NCBI RefSeq assembly: GCF_000615765.1 | Contig: NZ_BAMI01000007.1 | Span: forward strand, 1-56,882 | DNA: 56,882 bases | Origin: Ligilactobacillus equi DSM 15833 = JCM 10991 | GTDB lineage: Bacteria; Bacillota; Bacilli; Lactobacillales; Lactobacillaceae | Reading direction: 5' to 3' | Shown: in pieces, positions 1 through 8,552 of the stretch | How the letters are laid out: each line of letters starts with the position of its first letter | How positions within the stretch are numbered: the first letter of the stretch is position 1 | Program-made: the position numbers and the translations under genes | The notes under the pieces: model-generated | What the model saw: the letters and a program-made list of their open reading frames with translations, nothing else | What the model was told of the DNA's origin: nothing | Databases searched by the model: none

Positions 1-615
1 AAAGCTGATAATATTAGCGTAGTGGTTTCACAAAATTTCCAACAAAACGGTTTCTCTAATTTACCTAAAGCTATTTTAAACGCCTTTACCTACGCTGGGT
101 TCCAATGTGTAACTTTACCAACCATTATCGCTTGTGGAAAAGTTTTTCAGGGACAAAAGAATTACGGTGAAAAGAAATCTATGTGGGTTTCTTTCGTAAT
201 GAACACCGTTGCTTTAGGAATGGCTGTTATCATGTTGATGAGTTACCAAGGTATTTACTCCAAGAGTGAAGCAGGCTTAACTTTACCGACTTTGACTTCT
301 TTAGCATCTATGCACATGGATTGGATGATGATTGTCTACGGTATTACTTTAGTGTTATGTTTAATCTCGACCGGGGTTACGACAACGTTTGTCTTTGTGA
401 GTCGTTTTGAAAATTCCAAGGTCGTGGCTAAAATTCAAAATCCTGTTCGTCGTCGCATAACAATTTCTGCCTTTATTATTATTTTATCCATGACCATTGC
501 GTTAGCAGGTTTGACCAATATTATCAAATTCGGTTATGGTTACTGTGGTTATTTAGCCATTGCGATTGTAGTTATTCCATTTTTAACTATTGGAGTTTAC
601 AAGAACCGAAAATAA
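1..615 (+). CDS. YkvI-like membrane protein, 3' part
   Basis: The reading frame is open from the first base of the window, so this is the C-terminal ~204 residues of a longer gene; the GTG at 22 is not a believable start. At least five hydrophobic segments are visible, with a short positively charged tail ending in KNRK. The pattern of an internal PTL block, a TTT stretch before a membrane segment and a GYGYCGY block near the end resembles the YkvI/COG3949 group of polytopic membrane proteins related to amino-acid permeases. Substrate unknown. It is followed by a clear terminator and is probably the last gene of its transcript. The family name is recalled, not searched, so moderate confidence. 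Confidence 0.5.
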   Translation, partial: KADNISVVVSQNFQQNGFSNLPKAILNAFTYAGFQCVTLPTIIACGKVFQGQKNYGEKKSMWVSFVMNTVALGMAVIMLMSYQGIYSKSEAGLTLPTLTSLASMHMDWMMIVYGITLVLCLISTGVTTTFVFVSRFENSKVVAKIQNPVRRRITISAFIIILSMTIALAGLTNIIKFGYGYCGYLAIAIVVIPFLTIGVYKNRK

Positions 616-635
616 ATTTGACCTAAAAAGGTAAC

Positions 636-678
636 AAAATAAGACCATAACTTCAAAAATGAGTTGTGGTCTTATTTT
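636..678 (+). terminator. Rho-independent terminator after the YkvI-like gene
   Basis: AATAAGACCATAACT and its near-complement AGTTGTGGTCTTATT form a long stem around a short A-rich loop, followed by T-rich sequence. It lies 20 bases past the stop codon. Confidence 0.85.
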
Positions 679-898
679 TAGTTAAAAAGGTCGCAACAAT
701 TAGCGCTAAACTTGGTTTGAAGGGAATATATCTTACCAAACCTTAGTTTCAAAATCGAGTAACTGAACATTTTTGGGGGTGACGAAACTCAAAAGTCAAG
801 CTATTAACCGCATACCAAAAATGAGTAAACAAGTATAATATCCAAGACCTAAACGACCTTCTACCAATGCTCACTTGGACTAATTAACCGAGTAGCTA
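679..898. other. Intergenic spacer without recognised gene
   Basis: Apart from the two terminators at its edges I see no open frame with a ribosome site, no repeat and no RNA motif in this stretch between convergent transcripts. Confidence 0.5.
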
Positions 899-940
899 GC
901 AAAAAAGCTGAAACTCTCAATTCGGAATTTCAGCTTTCTT
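899..940 (-). terminator. Terminator of the aroD operon
   Basis: On the minus strand AAGCTGAAA and TTTCAGCTT close a hairpin that is followed by a run of T. It directly follows the aroD stop codon and ends the leftward operon. Confidence 0.85.
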
Positions 941-1696
941 CTAATTAAGTTTTAAATCTGCCATGTCGTGACGTAAATCTTCGAGGCTGATTTGACCTGG
1001 TGCCGAAGTCTTACCTACAGCGCCAAAGGTGAGGGCGGAACCAAAGACTTGCCCGGCAACCCGGCTTACTTTACCTAAGTCACCCATTGACATAGTAATA
1101 ACAGGGATATCAAGATCTTCTTGTGCTCTATTAGTAGCGGTGAGTAAAGTTAGTACATCAGTGACGTTGTTTGGCATAGCTGCTAATTTCGCCACATCAG
1201 AGCCAAGTTCCGCCATTTCTTTAAGACGGCTAAAGATATCTGTTTCAGAAGGCGTTTTGTCGAAATCATGGTTTGACATAATGGTTTTTAGACCATTACG
1301 GTGCGCCAAGTCTAAAACTTGCTTAATTTCCTGGCGATCATGTTCGAGTTCGACGTCTAAGAGGTCTGCCATCTTGCCTTTTGCAATTACTTGGCAAAGT
1401 TGGAAATATTGGTCATCAGCTAAAGTTAGGTTTCCACCTTCACCTTTTGTCCGGAAAGTCATAAGAAGGGCAATATCACCTAAAACTTCACGAATAGCCG
1501 TAGCTGTTTGACCTAATTTATCGTAGTCAGTTACATCTTGATAGAAATCAATCCGCCATTCGACAACATCAGGCTTTAAAGCAGCGACAGTTCGGGCTTG
1601 TTTGACAAGTGCTTCACGGTCTGTATCCACCAAAGGAACGGCAATTTTAGGAATACCTTGGCCAAGAGTAATATTACGAACTTGAACTGTTTTCAT
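941..1696 (-). CDS. aroD: 3-dehydroquinate dehydratase, type I
   Basis: Type I dehydroquinase (Schiff-base class), which interconverts 3-dehydroquinate and 3-dehydroshikimate in the cytosol. The 251 residues match the family length. The catalytic residues fall at the same numbers as in the enteric enzymes: Glu86 in FRTKGEGG, His143 in SNHDFDKTP and the Schiff-base Lys170 in DVAKLAAMP. I place the start at 1696, one base after the stop of the upstream dehydrogenase, because GGTGA sits about eight bases upstream; an in-frame ATG 93 bases further up lies inside the neighbour. Pairing with a YdiB-type dehydrogenase mirrors the E. coli ydiB-aroD order. Here, beside a flavoprotein reductase and transporters, a catabolic or electron-sink role is more likely than aromatic biosynthesis. 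Confidence 0.95.
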   Translation of the reverse strand: MKTVQVRNITLGQGIPKIAVPLVDTDREALVKQARTVAALKPDVVEWRIDFYQDVTDYDKLGQTATAIREVLGDIALLMTFRTKGEGGNLTLADDQYFQLCQVIAKGKMADLLDVELEHDRQEIKQVLDLAHRNGLKTIMSNHDFDKTPSETDIFSRLKEMAELGSDVAKLAAMPNNVTDVLTLLTATNRAQEDLDIPVITMSMGDLGKVSRVAGQVFGSALTFGAVGKTSAPGQISLEDLRHDMADLKLN

Positions 1697-1697
1697 A

Positions 1698-2576
1698 TTA
1701 TTCACCATCTTTAAAGAGTAATTCACGAATGTAATCAACCGGCATATCTTCACCAGTCCATAACTTGAAGGCTTCGGCACCTTGTTCAAGCATCATACCT
1801 AAACCATTGAAGACATGTTCAACACCCGCTTCTTTAGCCACTTTCATTAGCTTAGTTTCCCGTGGTGCATAAACAGTATCATAAACAATCATATCCTTGT
1901 GGAACCATGAGGGATCATTAACCAATGACATGTCTTCAAGTGGTTTCATACCGACCCCGGTTGCATCACAATAAATATCACAATCAGCAATCGCTTGCTT
2001 AAAGTCTTCTTGATCTTCTAAGCGATGAAGGGTAGCCTTGCAATCCGTCTTTTCATTGATAATCTCAACATTCTTCTTAGCTTGTTCCCATTGAGGGTCA
2101 TTTTCACGGTTGAAAATGGCAATTTCAGCCACACCATCTAAAGCAGCTTGAATGGCAATTGGAGTACCGGCACCACCAGCACCTGCTAAAGTCATCTTCT
2201 TGCCGATAATGTTAAGTCCTTCATCTTCAAGTGATTTCATGAAACCAGTTCCGTCAGTTGTGTAACCAGTTAAGACGCCGTTGTCGTTGACGATGGTGTT
2301 AACTGCACCAGTCATTTCTGAAGCAGGAGATAATTTGTCTAAATAAGGCAAAATCTTTTGCTTATTAGGCATGGAAACGTTAGAACCGCGCATGTCTAAT
2401 GTCCGAATAGCATCCACAGCTTTTTCCAATTTTTCGTTGTCAATTTCAAAAGCTAAGTAAGCATAGTTTAGGCCTAACTTAGCGAATGCGTGGTTATGCA
2501 TTGTAGGTGACATTGAGTGGCGAATGGGGTATGCCATCAAACCAATAAGTAATGTGTGTCCGTCAATTCTTTCCAT
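1698..2576 (-). CDS. ydiB: quinate/shikimate dehydrogenase, YdiB type
   Basis: NAD(P)-dependent oxidoreductase interconverting quinate/3-dehydroquinate and shikimate/3-dehydroshikimate. It has 292 residues. The substrate domain carries NVSMPNK with catalytic Lys72, and TDGTGF with Asp108; both sit one residue off the E. coli YdiB numbering. The nucleotide loop GAGGAG follows at about 132-137, and NREND at about 155-159 replaces the NRRD of E. coli YdiB. The C-terminal LWTGEDMPVDYIRE also resembles YdiB more than biosynthetic AroE. AGGAGG lies just before the ATG. It is the middle gene of a reductase-dehydrogenase-dehydratase operon. Biosynthetic AroE cannot be fully excluded, but the SMPNK signature and the operon favour quinate/shikimate metabolism. 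Confidence 0.9.
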   Translation of the reverse strand: MERIDGHTLLIGLMAYPIRHSMSPTMHNHAFAKLGLNYAYLAFEIDNEKLEKAVDAIRTLDMRGSNVSMPNKQKILPYLDKLSPASEMTGAVNTIVNDNGVLTGYTTDGTGFMKSLEDEGLNIIGKKMTLAGAGGAGTPIAIQAALDGVAEIAIFNRENDPQWEQAKKNVEIINEKTDCKATLHRLEDQEDFKQAIADCDIYCDATGVGMKPLEDMSLVNDPSWFHKDMIVYDTVYAPRETKLMKVAKEAGVEHVFNGLGMMLEQGAEAFKLWTGEDMPVDYIRELLFKDGE

Positions 2577-2633
2577 GATAAATTCCTCCTAGAAATTTGA
2601 TTATTTTAATTTAATAATTAGTTAGCATATTAT

Positions 2634-4328
2634 TTAGGCTTGGCTTGCTTTTGTTCCAGCGACAAAACCAGAGGCAAAGCTCCAAGAGTTCATCATACTT
2701 GGCATGGAGTCGTGGCCGTTAGCACCGCCGACAATTTCCCCAGCAGCGTATAAGTTAGCTACTGGTTGATCACTTTCGTCCAAGAGTTGCATATCTTGGT
2801 TGGCCATGTAACCACCAAGGGTGGTTGCGAAACGGTCGCGTTGTTCAATCAAATAGTAAGTGTCGCCTTCAAAACTGTGTAAAAATTCTGGAGCACGTCC
2901 AAATTCTTCATCCTTATTATTGGCAACGTAACCTTCATAATCAGCAACAGTTTTTTCTAAGCCAGCAACATCGATACCCGCTTTTTGGGCAACTTCTTGT
3001 AAGCTACCTTCAACTAAAACAGGGCGCTTCTTGCCATCGTTTGCCAAGTATTCAGCAATTTCAGTCTCAGAGAAGTCGTGTAAGACCAAGAGCTTGTAGA
3101 ACTCATCCCAAGTCCTTTGATCCATTAGTAAGTAAGCAACTTGACCATCTTGTTTGAGAACTTGATCACGTAACTTAGTGTAAACATCAGATTCGTTAAC
3201 AATCCGCTTCCCGGCTTGGTTGACATAGATGGAACCCATATCAGTTGCTAATTTAGAAGCATAAGTGGTTAATTTGGCAATTCCAGGTTCAACTTCCAAA
3301 CCGTGAGGGTAAACCTTGTACCAGTCTAAGTCGTGAGTTTTTAACTTCAACTCCTTAGCATAAGTGTAGGAATCACCCGTTGAAGTTAAGGGACCGTAAT
3401 AGTTAATTCCATTGCCACGACCTTCATTATAAACTTTAGCCCCATAACCGCCGGCAGCTAAAATAATCTTATCTGCATAAATCTTAGTTTCGGAGTGCTT
3501 ACCACCACACCATAGACCAGCTAAAGTGCCGTCGCTGTGTTTAAGTAAACCTTCTACCCGACAATCTGTTAAAATTGTGCCACCTTTGGCTTGGAAAGCT
3601 TTTGCTACTTTAGTGATAAATTCATAACTACTTGAAGTAGGTAATTCAATTTGACGTTCTACTGAGTGCTCTGGCGTTTGTGTTTGCGCCTTTTGGTAGT
3701 TTAAATCGGCAAAATCAGAAATGAAGTCGATAGCTTGGCCGATATTGTCTGCTAATAATTGGGATAATTCTGGGTAATTAGTATTTTTTGATTCATGTGC
3801 AATGTCGGCAGCTAAACGCTCTGCGGAATCTGCTTTGGAAGCATCACCAAAGATTTTAGCAGATACTTGCGAGCCAGTACCAACTACGTTTGAACCGTTT
3901 AAAATGGTAGCCCCGCCAAGGTAACCATTCTTTTCGACCAGAATAACTTTTTTACCCAAGCTTAAAGCTCGACTAGCAGCAACCAAACCAGCTCCACCAG
4001 AACCAACAACTAAAACATCAGTTGTAAATGTCTTTTCTTCTTTTGGCTTAGGAGCCGGAGCAGGAAAATCTATACCATTTTCCTTTAACGTCTTGTCAGC
4101 TGAATCTAAGATAGACTTAGTCATATCGCTGGCCCCAGAAATGGCATCAACTTTAAAAGATTGTTCGGTAAGAATATCTTCCTTTAATTGATTGAACACT
4201 TGTTTAAAAATAGCAGGCGTTTCAGAGTGTTTGTCGATGGTGACATCTTGAATTTTTTCATTTTGAACATCAACAGTTAGATCAATCTCCCCGTTATGTC
4301 CATGAGCTTTAACGGTATACTTACTCAT
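2634..4328 (-). CDS. FMN-bind/FAD flavoprotein reductase (fumarate-reductase superfamily)
   Basis: The protein has 564 residues. Residues 1-90 form an FMN-binding domain with DAISGAS at 61-67, the usual covalent-FMN site but with Ser where most members have Thr. A proline-rich linker (about 89-97) leads to an FAD_binding_2 domain with the dinucleotide motif GSGGAG at 109-114 and Glu132. Relatives reduce activated C=C bonds (fumarate, urocanate, acrylates, hydroxycinnamates). The C-terminal block reads GGANGHDSMPSMMNSW instead of the fumarate-reductase NRLGGN block, so the substrate is probably not fumarate. As first gene of the operon with quinate/shikimate dehydrogenase and dehydroquinase, reduction of shikimate or a related hydroaromatic acid is a reasonable inference. 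I chose the ATG at 4328, with AGGAGG eight bases upstream, over a TTG six bases earlier. Confidence 0.85.
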   Translation of the reverse strand: MSKYTVKAHGHNGEIDLTVDVQNEKIQDVTIDKHSETPAIFKQVFNQLKEDILTEQSFKVDAISGASDMTKSILDSADKTLKENGIDFPAPAPKPKEEKTFTTDVLVVGSGGAGLVAASRALSLGKKVILVEKNGYLGGATILNGSNVVGTGSQVSAKIFGDASKADSAERLAADIAHESKNTNYPELSQLLADNIGQAIDFISDFADLNYQKAQTQTPEHSVERQIELPTSSSYEFITKVAKAFQAKGGTILTDCRVEGLLKHSDGTLAGLWCGGKHSETKIYADKIILAAGGYGAKVYNEGRGNGINYYGPLTSTGDSYTYAKELKLKTHDLDWYKVYPHGLEVEPGIAKLTTYASKLATDMGSIYVNQAGKRIVNESDVYTKLRDQVLKQDGQVAYLLMDQRTWDEFYKLLVLHDFSETEIAEYLANDGKKRPVLVEGSLQEVAQKAGIDVAGLEKTVADYEGYVANNKDEEFGRAPEFLHSFEGDTYYLIEQRDRFATTLGGYMANQDMQLLDESDQPVANLYAAGEIVGGANGHDSMPSMMNSWSFASGFVAGTKASQA

Positions 4329-4391
4329 TAGCAAAACCTCCTAATTTTTCATTGGTTTGTTATTTGTTTCACTAAATGTTTACAAGAAAAT

Positions 4392-4425
4392 TGTAACCGC
4401 TTTTTATCGATAAATCTAATTGATT
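4392..4425 (-). promoter_or_regulatory. cre-like box plus AATCAATTAGATTT motif upstream of the flavoprotein operon
   Basis: TGTAACCGCTTTTT (4392-4405) matches 12 of 14 positions of the catabolite-responsive element consensus. At 4412-4425 the minus strand reads AATCAATTAGATTT, the same 14 bases found in the LysR/TIM-barrel intergenic region at 5419-5432. Both lie between the LysR stop and the operon start. A binding function is inferred. Confidence 0.45.
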
Positions 4426-4457
4426 ATTTTTGACTTTCTAAAGAAAAATTCTATGGA

Positions 4458-5348
4458 TTAACAAATTAAGCATTTTTTCTTAACGTAAGCAATAAAGGAC
4501 TGAGTTGCTGGACTTTGGTAATGTTCACGTAAAATAGCCATGTACAAGAAACGGTGCCATTGTGGGTAAGCAATGGGAATTTTCTTCAATTCCAAATCGT
4601 CAAGGTTATCTAGTTGAGGTACAATCCCAATCCCAAAACCCGCGGCAACTAATCCCGCAACTTCCACGTCTTCAGAAACAGAATAGGAGGATTCAGGATG
4701 TTGACCACATAAGTTATAAAGATGATTTAATTCGTTAGCTAGACCGGTATTATTAGCGTAAGTAATATGAGGATAGGCAAAGGTATCTTGCAAATTAATA
4801 GACTTTCGATTAGCTAGTGGATGATCTTTAGGAGTGATTAAATAAAGTTTTTGTTCCAAAATTGGATAGTAGATAATATCATCCTGATCATCAACTTTAG
4901 AGCAGAAGCAAATATCATATTTTTCTTGTCGTAAGCCTTCTATCATAGCCTGAGAAAAACCTGGGGTGGGGGCAAATTCAAAGTTTATTTCTTGGTCATG
5001 AACCTCATCTAAAAATTCTCGTAACAATTTAGGGAGAAAAGATGAACCTAGAGTTCTTAAAGAAGTTATCCTAATGCTATTATTTTCCTGATCTAAATGA
5101 TGGATTTTTTCAACTGCCTGATTTAAAATTTCCAAGGCTTTATTGCTTTCTTTAACAAAAATTTTGCCACGTTCAGTTAACTTTACATTACGCCCGACTT
5201 TTTCGAAAAGAGTGGCATCAATCTGTGTTTCCAAGGTTTTTATAGCATACGATAAAGTTGGTTGGGTAATGTTAAGAATTTCCGCAGCTTGTGTATAGTT
5301 TTCGGTTTGTGCTAACACCGCAAGATATTGAAGTTGGACTAAATTCAT
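4458..5348 (-). CDS. LysR-family transcriptional regulator
   Basis: The 296-residue protein has the standard LysR layout. The N-terminal winged helix-turn-helix (about residues 1-60) includes NYTQAAEILNITQPTLSYAIKTLE, here broken as NYTQAAEILN followed by ITQPTLSYAIKTLE, and the rest is a periplasmic-binding-protein-like effector domain. AAAGGA precedes the ATG. It is transcribed toward the flavoprotein-ydiB-aroD operon and away from the TIM-barrel/SDR genes, the classic position for a regulator controlling divergent targets. The effector is unknown; by context a quinate/shikimate-type acid is likely. A 14-base motif shared by both target promoters fits this. Confidence 0.9.
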   Translation of the reverse strand: MNLVQLQYLAVLAQTENYTQAAEILNITQPTLSYAIKTLETQIDATLFEKVGRNVKLTERGKIFVKESNKALEILNQAVEKIHHLDQENNSIRITSLRTLGSSFLPKLLREFLDEVHDQEINFEFAPTPGFSQAMIEGLRQEKYDICFCSKVDDQDDIIYYPILEQKLYLITPKDHPLANRKSINLQDTFAYPHITYANNTGLANELNHLYNLCGQHPESSYSVSEDVEVAGLVAAGFGIGIVPQLDNLDDLELKKIPIAYPQWHRFLYMAILREHYQSPATQSFIAYVKKKCLIC

Positions 5349-5386
5349 AAAAAATTCCTTTCTTTCATTGTCAACAAAAACGTTAA

Positions 5387-5451
5387 TCTATAGAAATTTT
5401 AAATCTATTACACGAATAAATCAATTAGATTTTTTCTTGAAAACGATTTAT
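5387..5451. promoter_or_regulatory. Candidate LysR operator and cre box in the divergent intergenic region
   Basis: The region holds the palindrome TCTATAGA (5387-5394), an AATCTA...TAGATT inverted pair (about 5401-5431), and AATCAATTAGATTT at 5419-5432. TGAAAACGATTTAT (5438-5451) matches 12 of 14 cre consensus positions. Position between a LysR gene and its divergent partner supports an operator, but binding is inferred. Confidence 0.45.
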
Positions 5452-5510
5452 ATTATACGTGTCAGAAAGATTGATAATAAAATCACAAAATATCCAAGGA
5501 GGAATTTCTT

Positions 5511-6350
5511 ATGAGTAAATCACATCCAATTACTGTTAGTTCATGGACACTAGGTGACCAATGTAGTTTCGAAGATCGAGTAAAAGCAGCTGCTAATGCT
5601 GGATACGATGGCATCGGTTTACGAGCAGAAACTTACGTTGACGCTTTAAACGAAGGTTTAAGCGATCAAGATATTCTTGATATTTTGGCTAAGTACAACG
5701 TGAAGTGCACTGAAGTTGAATATATCGTTCAATGGTGTGAAGAACCACGCTCTTACGAACAAAAATATAAGGAACAAGCTTGTTTTCACATGTGTGATTT
5801 GTTTGGGGTAGAACACATTAACACTGGTTTAATGGAAGATTACTCCGTAGAGTACACTGCTAAGAAATTGCAAGAATTAGCTGCTCGGGCAGGTAAGTAC
5901 ATTATCGCCTTAGAACCAATGCCATACAGCGGAATGAACAACCTTAAGAAAACTTGGGACATTGTGCAAACTGCAAACTGCGACAACGTACGTATGTTGC
6001 TTGATACTTGGCACTGGTTTAGAGCTGGGCAACCATATGATTTGTTAACTAAAGAACAAGCTAAGTTAGTTATTTCAATCCAATTAGATGACGCCTACCA
6101 ACGTCCGTACGCCCAATCTATCTTACGTGATGAATCAATGCATGATCGCTTGGCACCCGGAACAGGGGATGCTGACACCGTAGCCTTTGTGAAGATGATT
6201 AAGGATGCTGGAGTTGATCCTAAGGTAATTGGGGTTGAAGTGATTTCAGACCAATATATGGCTAAAGGTATCGACTGGGTGGCTAAATACACTTATGACA
6301 ACACCGTTAAGGTTCTAGAAGAAGCTTGGCCAGAAATTTTGAAGGATTAA
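5511..6350 (+). CDS. xylose-isomerase-like TIM-barrel enzyme
   Basis: A 279-residue protein of the AP_endonuc_2/xylose-isomerase-like TIM-barrel group (sugar-phosphate isomerases/epimerases, IolE, and AsbF-type 3-dehydroshikimate dehydratases). Candidate metal ligands are Glu135 (ALEP), Asp165 (LLDTWH), Gln191/Asp193 (SIQLDD) and Glu243 (GVEVISD); position 191 is usually His in relatives. AAGGAGGA lies before the ATG. It is the first gene after the divergent LysR promoter and precedes an SDR gene by 15 bases. By context it may rearrange or dehydrate a hydroaromatic or keto-acid intermediate such as dehydroshikimate. A sugar epimerase is equally possible by family alone. Confidence 0.8.
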   Translation: MSKSHPITVSSWTLGDQCSFEDRVKAAANAGYDGIGLRAETYVDALNEGLSDQDILDILAKYNVKCTEVEYIVQWCEEPRSYEQKYKEQACFHMCDLFGVEHINTGLMEDYSVEYTAKKLQELAARAGKYIIALEPMPYSGMNNLKKTWDIVQTANCDNVRMLLDTWHWFRAGQPYDLLTKEQAKLVISIQLDDAYQRPYAQSILRDESMHDRLAPGTGDADTVAFVKMIKDAGVDPKVIGVEVISDQYMAKGIDWVAKYTYDNTVKVLEEAWPEILKD

Positions 6351-6365
6351 GAGGAGGATAAAAGT

Positions 6366-7193
6366 ATGACTGAATGGTTAGGATTAAAAGATAAAGTTGT
6401 CGTTGTTACTGGTGCTGTCGGTGGTATGGGAACTAAGTTTACCGAAGACTTTGCTAGTCAAGGAGCAAATGTAGTTTTAATGGACTTAATTACTGATAAG
6501 CTTGAAGCTCGTGCTAAAGAATTGGCTGACAAGTATGGTGTAAAAACTTTAGCTATTACAGCTAATTCAACTAATGAAGATGACATTAATACTGCCGTAG
6601 CTAAAGTGGTTGAAACATTTGGTCGTGTTGATGTTTTGGTTAACACGGCTGCTATCTTGCGTTTCTCACCATTAGAAGACTTGTCCGTTGACGAATGGAA
6701 GACTGCTGTTAATATTAATTTGAATGGCTACTTCATTACTTCCCAAGCTTTTGGTAAACAAATGATTAAGCAAAAGAAGGGAACGATGGTTCACATTTCA
6801 ACTGTGGCTGGTATTTTCCCTGAAACGTACTCTGGTGCTTACTCCACAACTAAGGCCGGGGTCTTGATGATGTCTAAACAAATGGCTGCTGAATGGGGGC
6901 AATTTGGGATTCGGAGTAACTGTGTTCTTCCATGTTTGGTTGAAACGCCATTGTCTCATGACTTCTATACCGACCCTGAAGTTGAAAAAGGGCGTTCCCG
7001 TTTAGTTGCAAGCAAACGGATTGGTAAGCTTGAAGATATTTCTAATGCTGTTTTATACCTAGCTAGTGATCGTTCAGATTACACTAATGGAGAAGAGTTA
7101 CGTGTTGATGGTGGGTTAGGTATTATGATGCAAGACATGATTCCTAAGCCAGGTGGTCGCCGTCAATATGCGATTGACCACCACAAGAAATAA
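6366..7193 (+). CDS. SDR-family NAD(P)-dependent oxidoreductase
   Basis: A classical short-chain dehydrogenase of 275 residues. It has cofactor loop TGAVGGMG (15-22), Asp40 at the end of the second strand (suggesting NAD over NADP), NTAA at about 93-96, and the catalytic Ser145, Tyr159 and Lys163 (YSTTK). GAGGAGG precedes the ATG, 15 bases after the TIM-barrel stop, so the two are co-transcribed. The C-terminus is longer than usual, with a basic-aromatic tail. The substrate cannot be read from sequence; partner and context suggest oxidation or reduction of a cyclic polyol or hydroaromatic acid. A terminator follows. Confidence 0.85.
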   Translation: MTEWLGLKDKVVVVTGAVGGMGTKFTEDFASQGANVVLMDLITDKLEARAKELADKYGVKTLAITANSTNEDDINTAVAKVVETFGRVDVLVNTAAILRFSPLEDLSVDEWKTAVNINLNGYFITSQAFGKQMIKQKKGTMVHISTVAGIFPETYSGAYSTTKAGVLMMSKQMAAEWGQFGIRSNCVLPCLVETPLSHDFYTDPEVEKGRSRLVASKRIGKLEDISNAVLYLASDRSDYTNGEELRVDGGLGIMMQDMIPKPGGRRQYAIDHHKK

Positions 7194-7212
7194 ACTGTTC
7201 TAAAACGGTGTT

Positions 7213-7250
7213 GAGGCAGGCGTTTGAAAGAAGTTGCCTGCCTCTTTTTT
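7213..7250 (+). terminator. Terminator between the SDR and MFS genes
   Basis: GAGGCAGGC and GCCTGCCTC form a 9-bp GC-rich stem followed by six or more T. It separates the TIM-barrel/SDR pair from the transporter, possibly leaky because the next gene begins 20 bases later. Confidence 0.9.
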
Positions 7251-7270
7251 TAAAGACAGAGGTGTTATTT

Positions 7271-8464
7271 ATGAAAAAAACAAACTATGCTGGTGTTGCA
7301 ACATCGGTTTATATTAACTTCGCCATTGTGGGGATGGCAACAATCTTCATCTCCCAATATAGCACTTATTTCCAAGAAGCATGGCATACTGACGTTAAAG
7401 GAATTTCTTTAGTCCTGGCAGCCGTTGGTTTAGGACGGGTGTTCACAATTTTTCCAGCTGGAACAATTTCCGATAAACTAGGTCGAAAGAAAACAATGAC
7501 TATCGCCATGATGTCTGACATTATCTTCTTATTAGGAGCAGCTTTTGCTCACAATGTGTACATGGCTGCTATCGCTGCTTTATTCTTTGGTTTTACCAAT
7601 TCATTTGGGGACACATCTTGTTATCCTGCCTTAACAGATGCTTTCCCAACGCGGGCAGCATCTATGAATTCCTTGGTCAAGGCTTTCATGTCCCTAGCAC
7701 AATTCCTTTTCCCATTTTGGGTATCTACGGTAACCAATGCGACTGTAACCGCCATATGTTTGGCTATTTTCTTGGCTTTAGATATGGTCTTTATGTGGAA
7801 AGTACAATTTGCTTCTCAAGATAAAACAGAGCAATTAGCAGAAATTAAGGAAGAAGAAGGGCAAAGAGGAGTTGACGGACCACAACCATCTATGGCTTTA
7901 GATGGATCCTTATTGATTGCTATGGGCTTTACCATCTGTTTTACTTTCTATGTATTTTCCCAATATTTACCAAACTTTGGGATTAACGTGTTAAAGGTTA
8001 GCCCTGAACAAGCTAAAACATTGGTTTCCTTCTACGCTATGGCTTCAATGATTTCTGTATTTGTAACCGCCATTTTAGTTACTAAAATAAAGCAATTGTT
8101 TTTAATCTTAATTTACGGTACGATTGCCGCTTGTGCTTTATTCATGATGATTTTAGCTCCATCATTGACGACCGCTCGGATCGGAAGTGCTTTATTAGGT
8201 TTCTTCGCTGCCGGAGGGATTTGGCAAGTTGGTTTAGCAATTTTAACCAGCTACTTCCCAACCGGTAACGGAAAGCTAACTTCCTACTACTCATTTATGG
8301 CTTCTGTGACTTACTTCGTTGGTCCTTTGGTATCAAGTTTCGTGATTAGTAATACTGCAGAAAGTGTTTTGGCTGTTTTTTGGATTACGGCAATTATTGC
8401 AGCCATAACGATTGTTTTAGCCGCAATCTTACTCTTCCGGCAAAATAAATACAAGTTTGGCTAA
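7271..8464 (+). CDS. MFS transporter
   Basis: A 397-residue major facilitator with about 12 hydrophobic segments. The loop 2-3 signature GTISDKLGRKK is near residues 63-73, and a charged cytoplasmic loop (about 182-205) divides the halves. I start at 7271, which has an AGAGGTG ribosome site; an in-frame upstream ATG lies before the terminator hairpin and is not used. Its place directly after the TIM-barrel/SDR genes suggests it carries their substrate or product, such as quinate, shikimate or a related organic acid. MFS sequence alone does not give the substrate. Confidence 0.88.
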   Translation: MKKTNYAGVATSVYINFAIVGMATIFISQYSTYFQEAWHTDVKGISLVLAAVGLGRVFTIFPAGTISDKLGRKKTMTIAMMSDIIFLLGAAFAHNVYMAAIAALFFGFTNSFGDTSCYPALTDAFPTRAASMNSLVKAFMSLAQFLFPFWVSTVTNATVTAICLAIFLALDMVFMWKVQFASQDKTEQLAEIKEEEGQRGVDGPQPSMALDGSLLIAMGFTICFTFYVFSQYLPNFGINVLKVSPEQAKTLVSFYAMASMISVFVTAILVTKIKQLFLILIYGTIAACALFMMILAPSLTTARIGSALLGFFAAGGIWQVGLAILTSYFPTGNGKLTSYYSFMASVTYFVGPLVSSFVISNTAESVLAVFWITAIIAAITIVLAAILLFRQNKYKFG

Positions 8465-8476
8465 AACAACATTTTC

Positions 8477-8503
8477 AGATCCGACTTAGTCGGGTCTTTT
8501 TTT
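8477..8503 (+). terminator. Terminator after the MFS gene
   Basis: AGATCCGAC and GTCGGGTCT form a 9-bp stem with one G-T pair and a three-base loop, followed by seven T. Confidence 0.9.
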
Positions 8504-8552
8504 ATCGTTTCAATAGAGAGTTTGAATAATTTAAATAATTTATTTAATTAGT

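Noticed and set aside
1029-1511. Long open frames opposite aroD, the antiporter and other genes
   Set aside because: They lie antisense to well-supported genes, lack ribosome sites, and are rich in Ser, Arg and Lys as expected for shadow frames.
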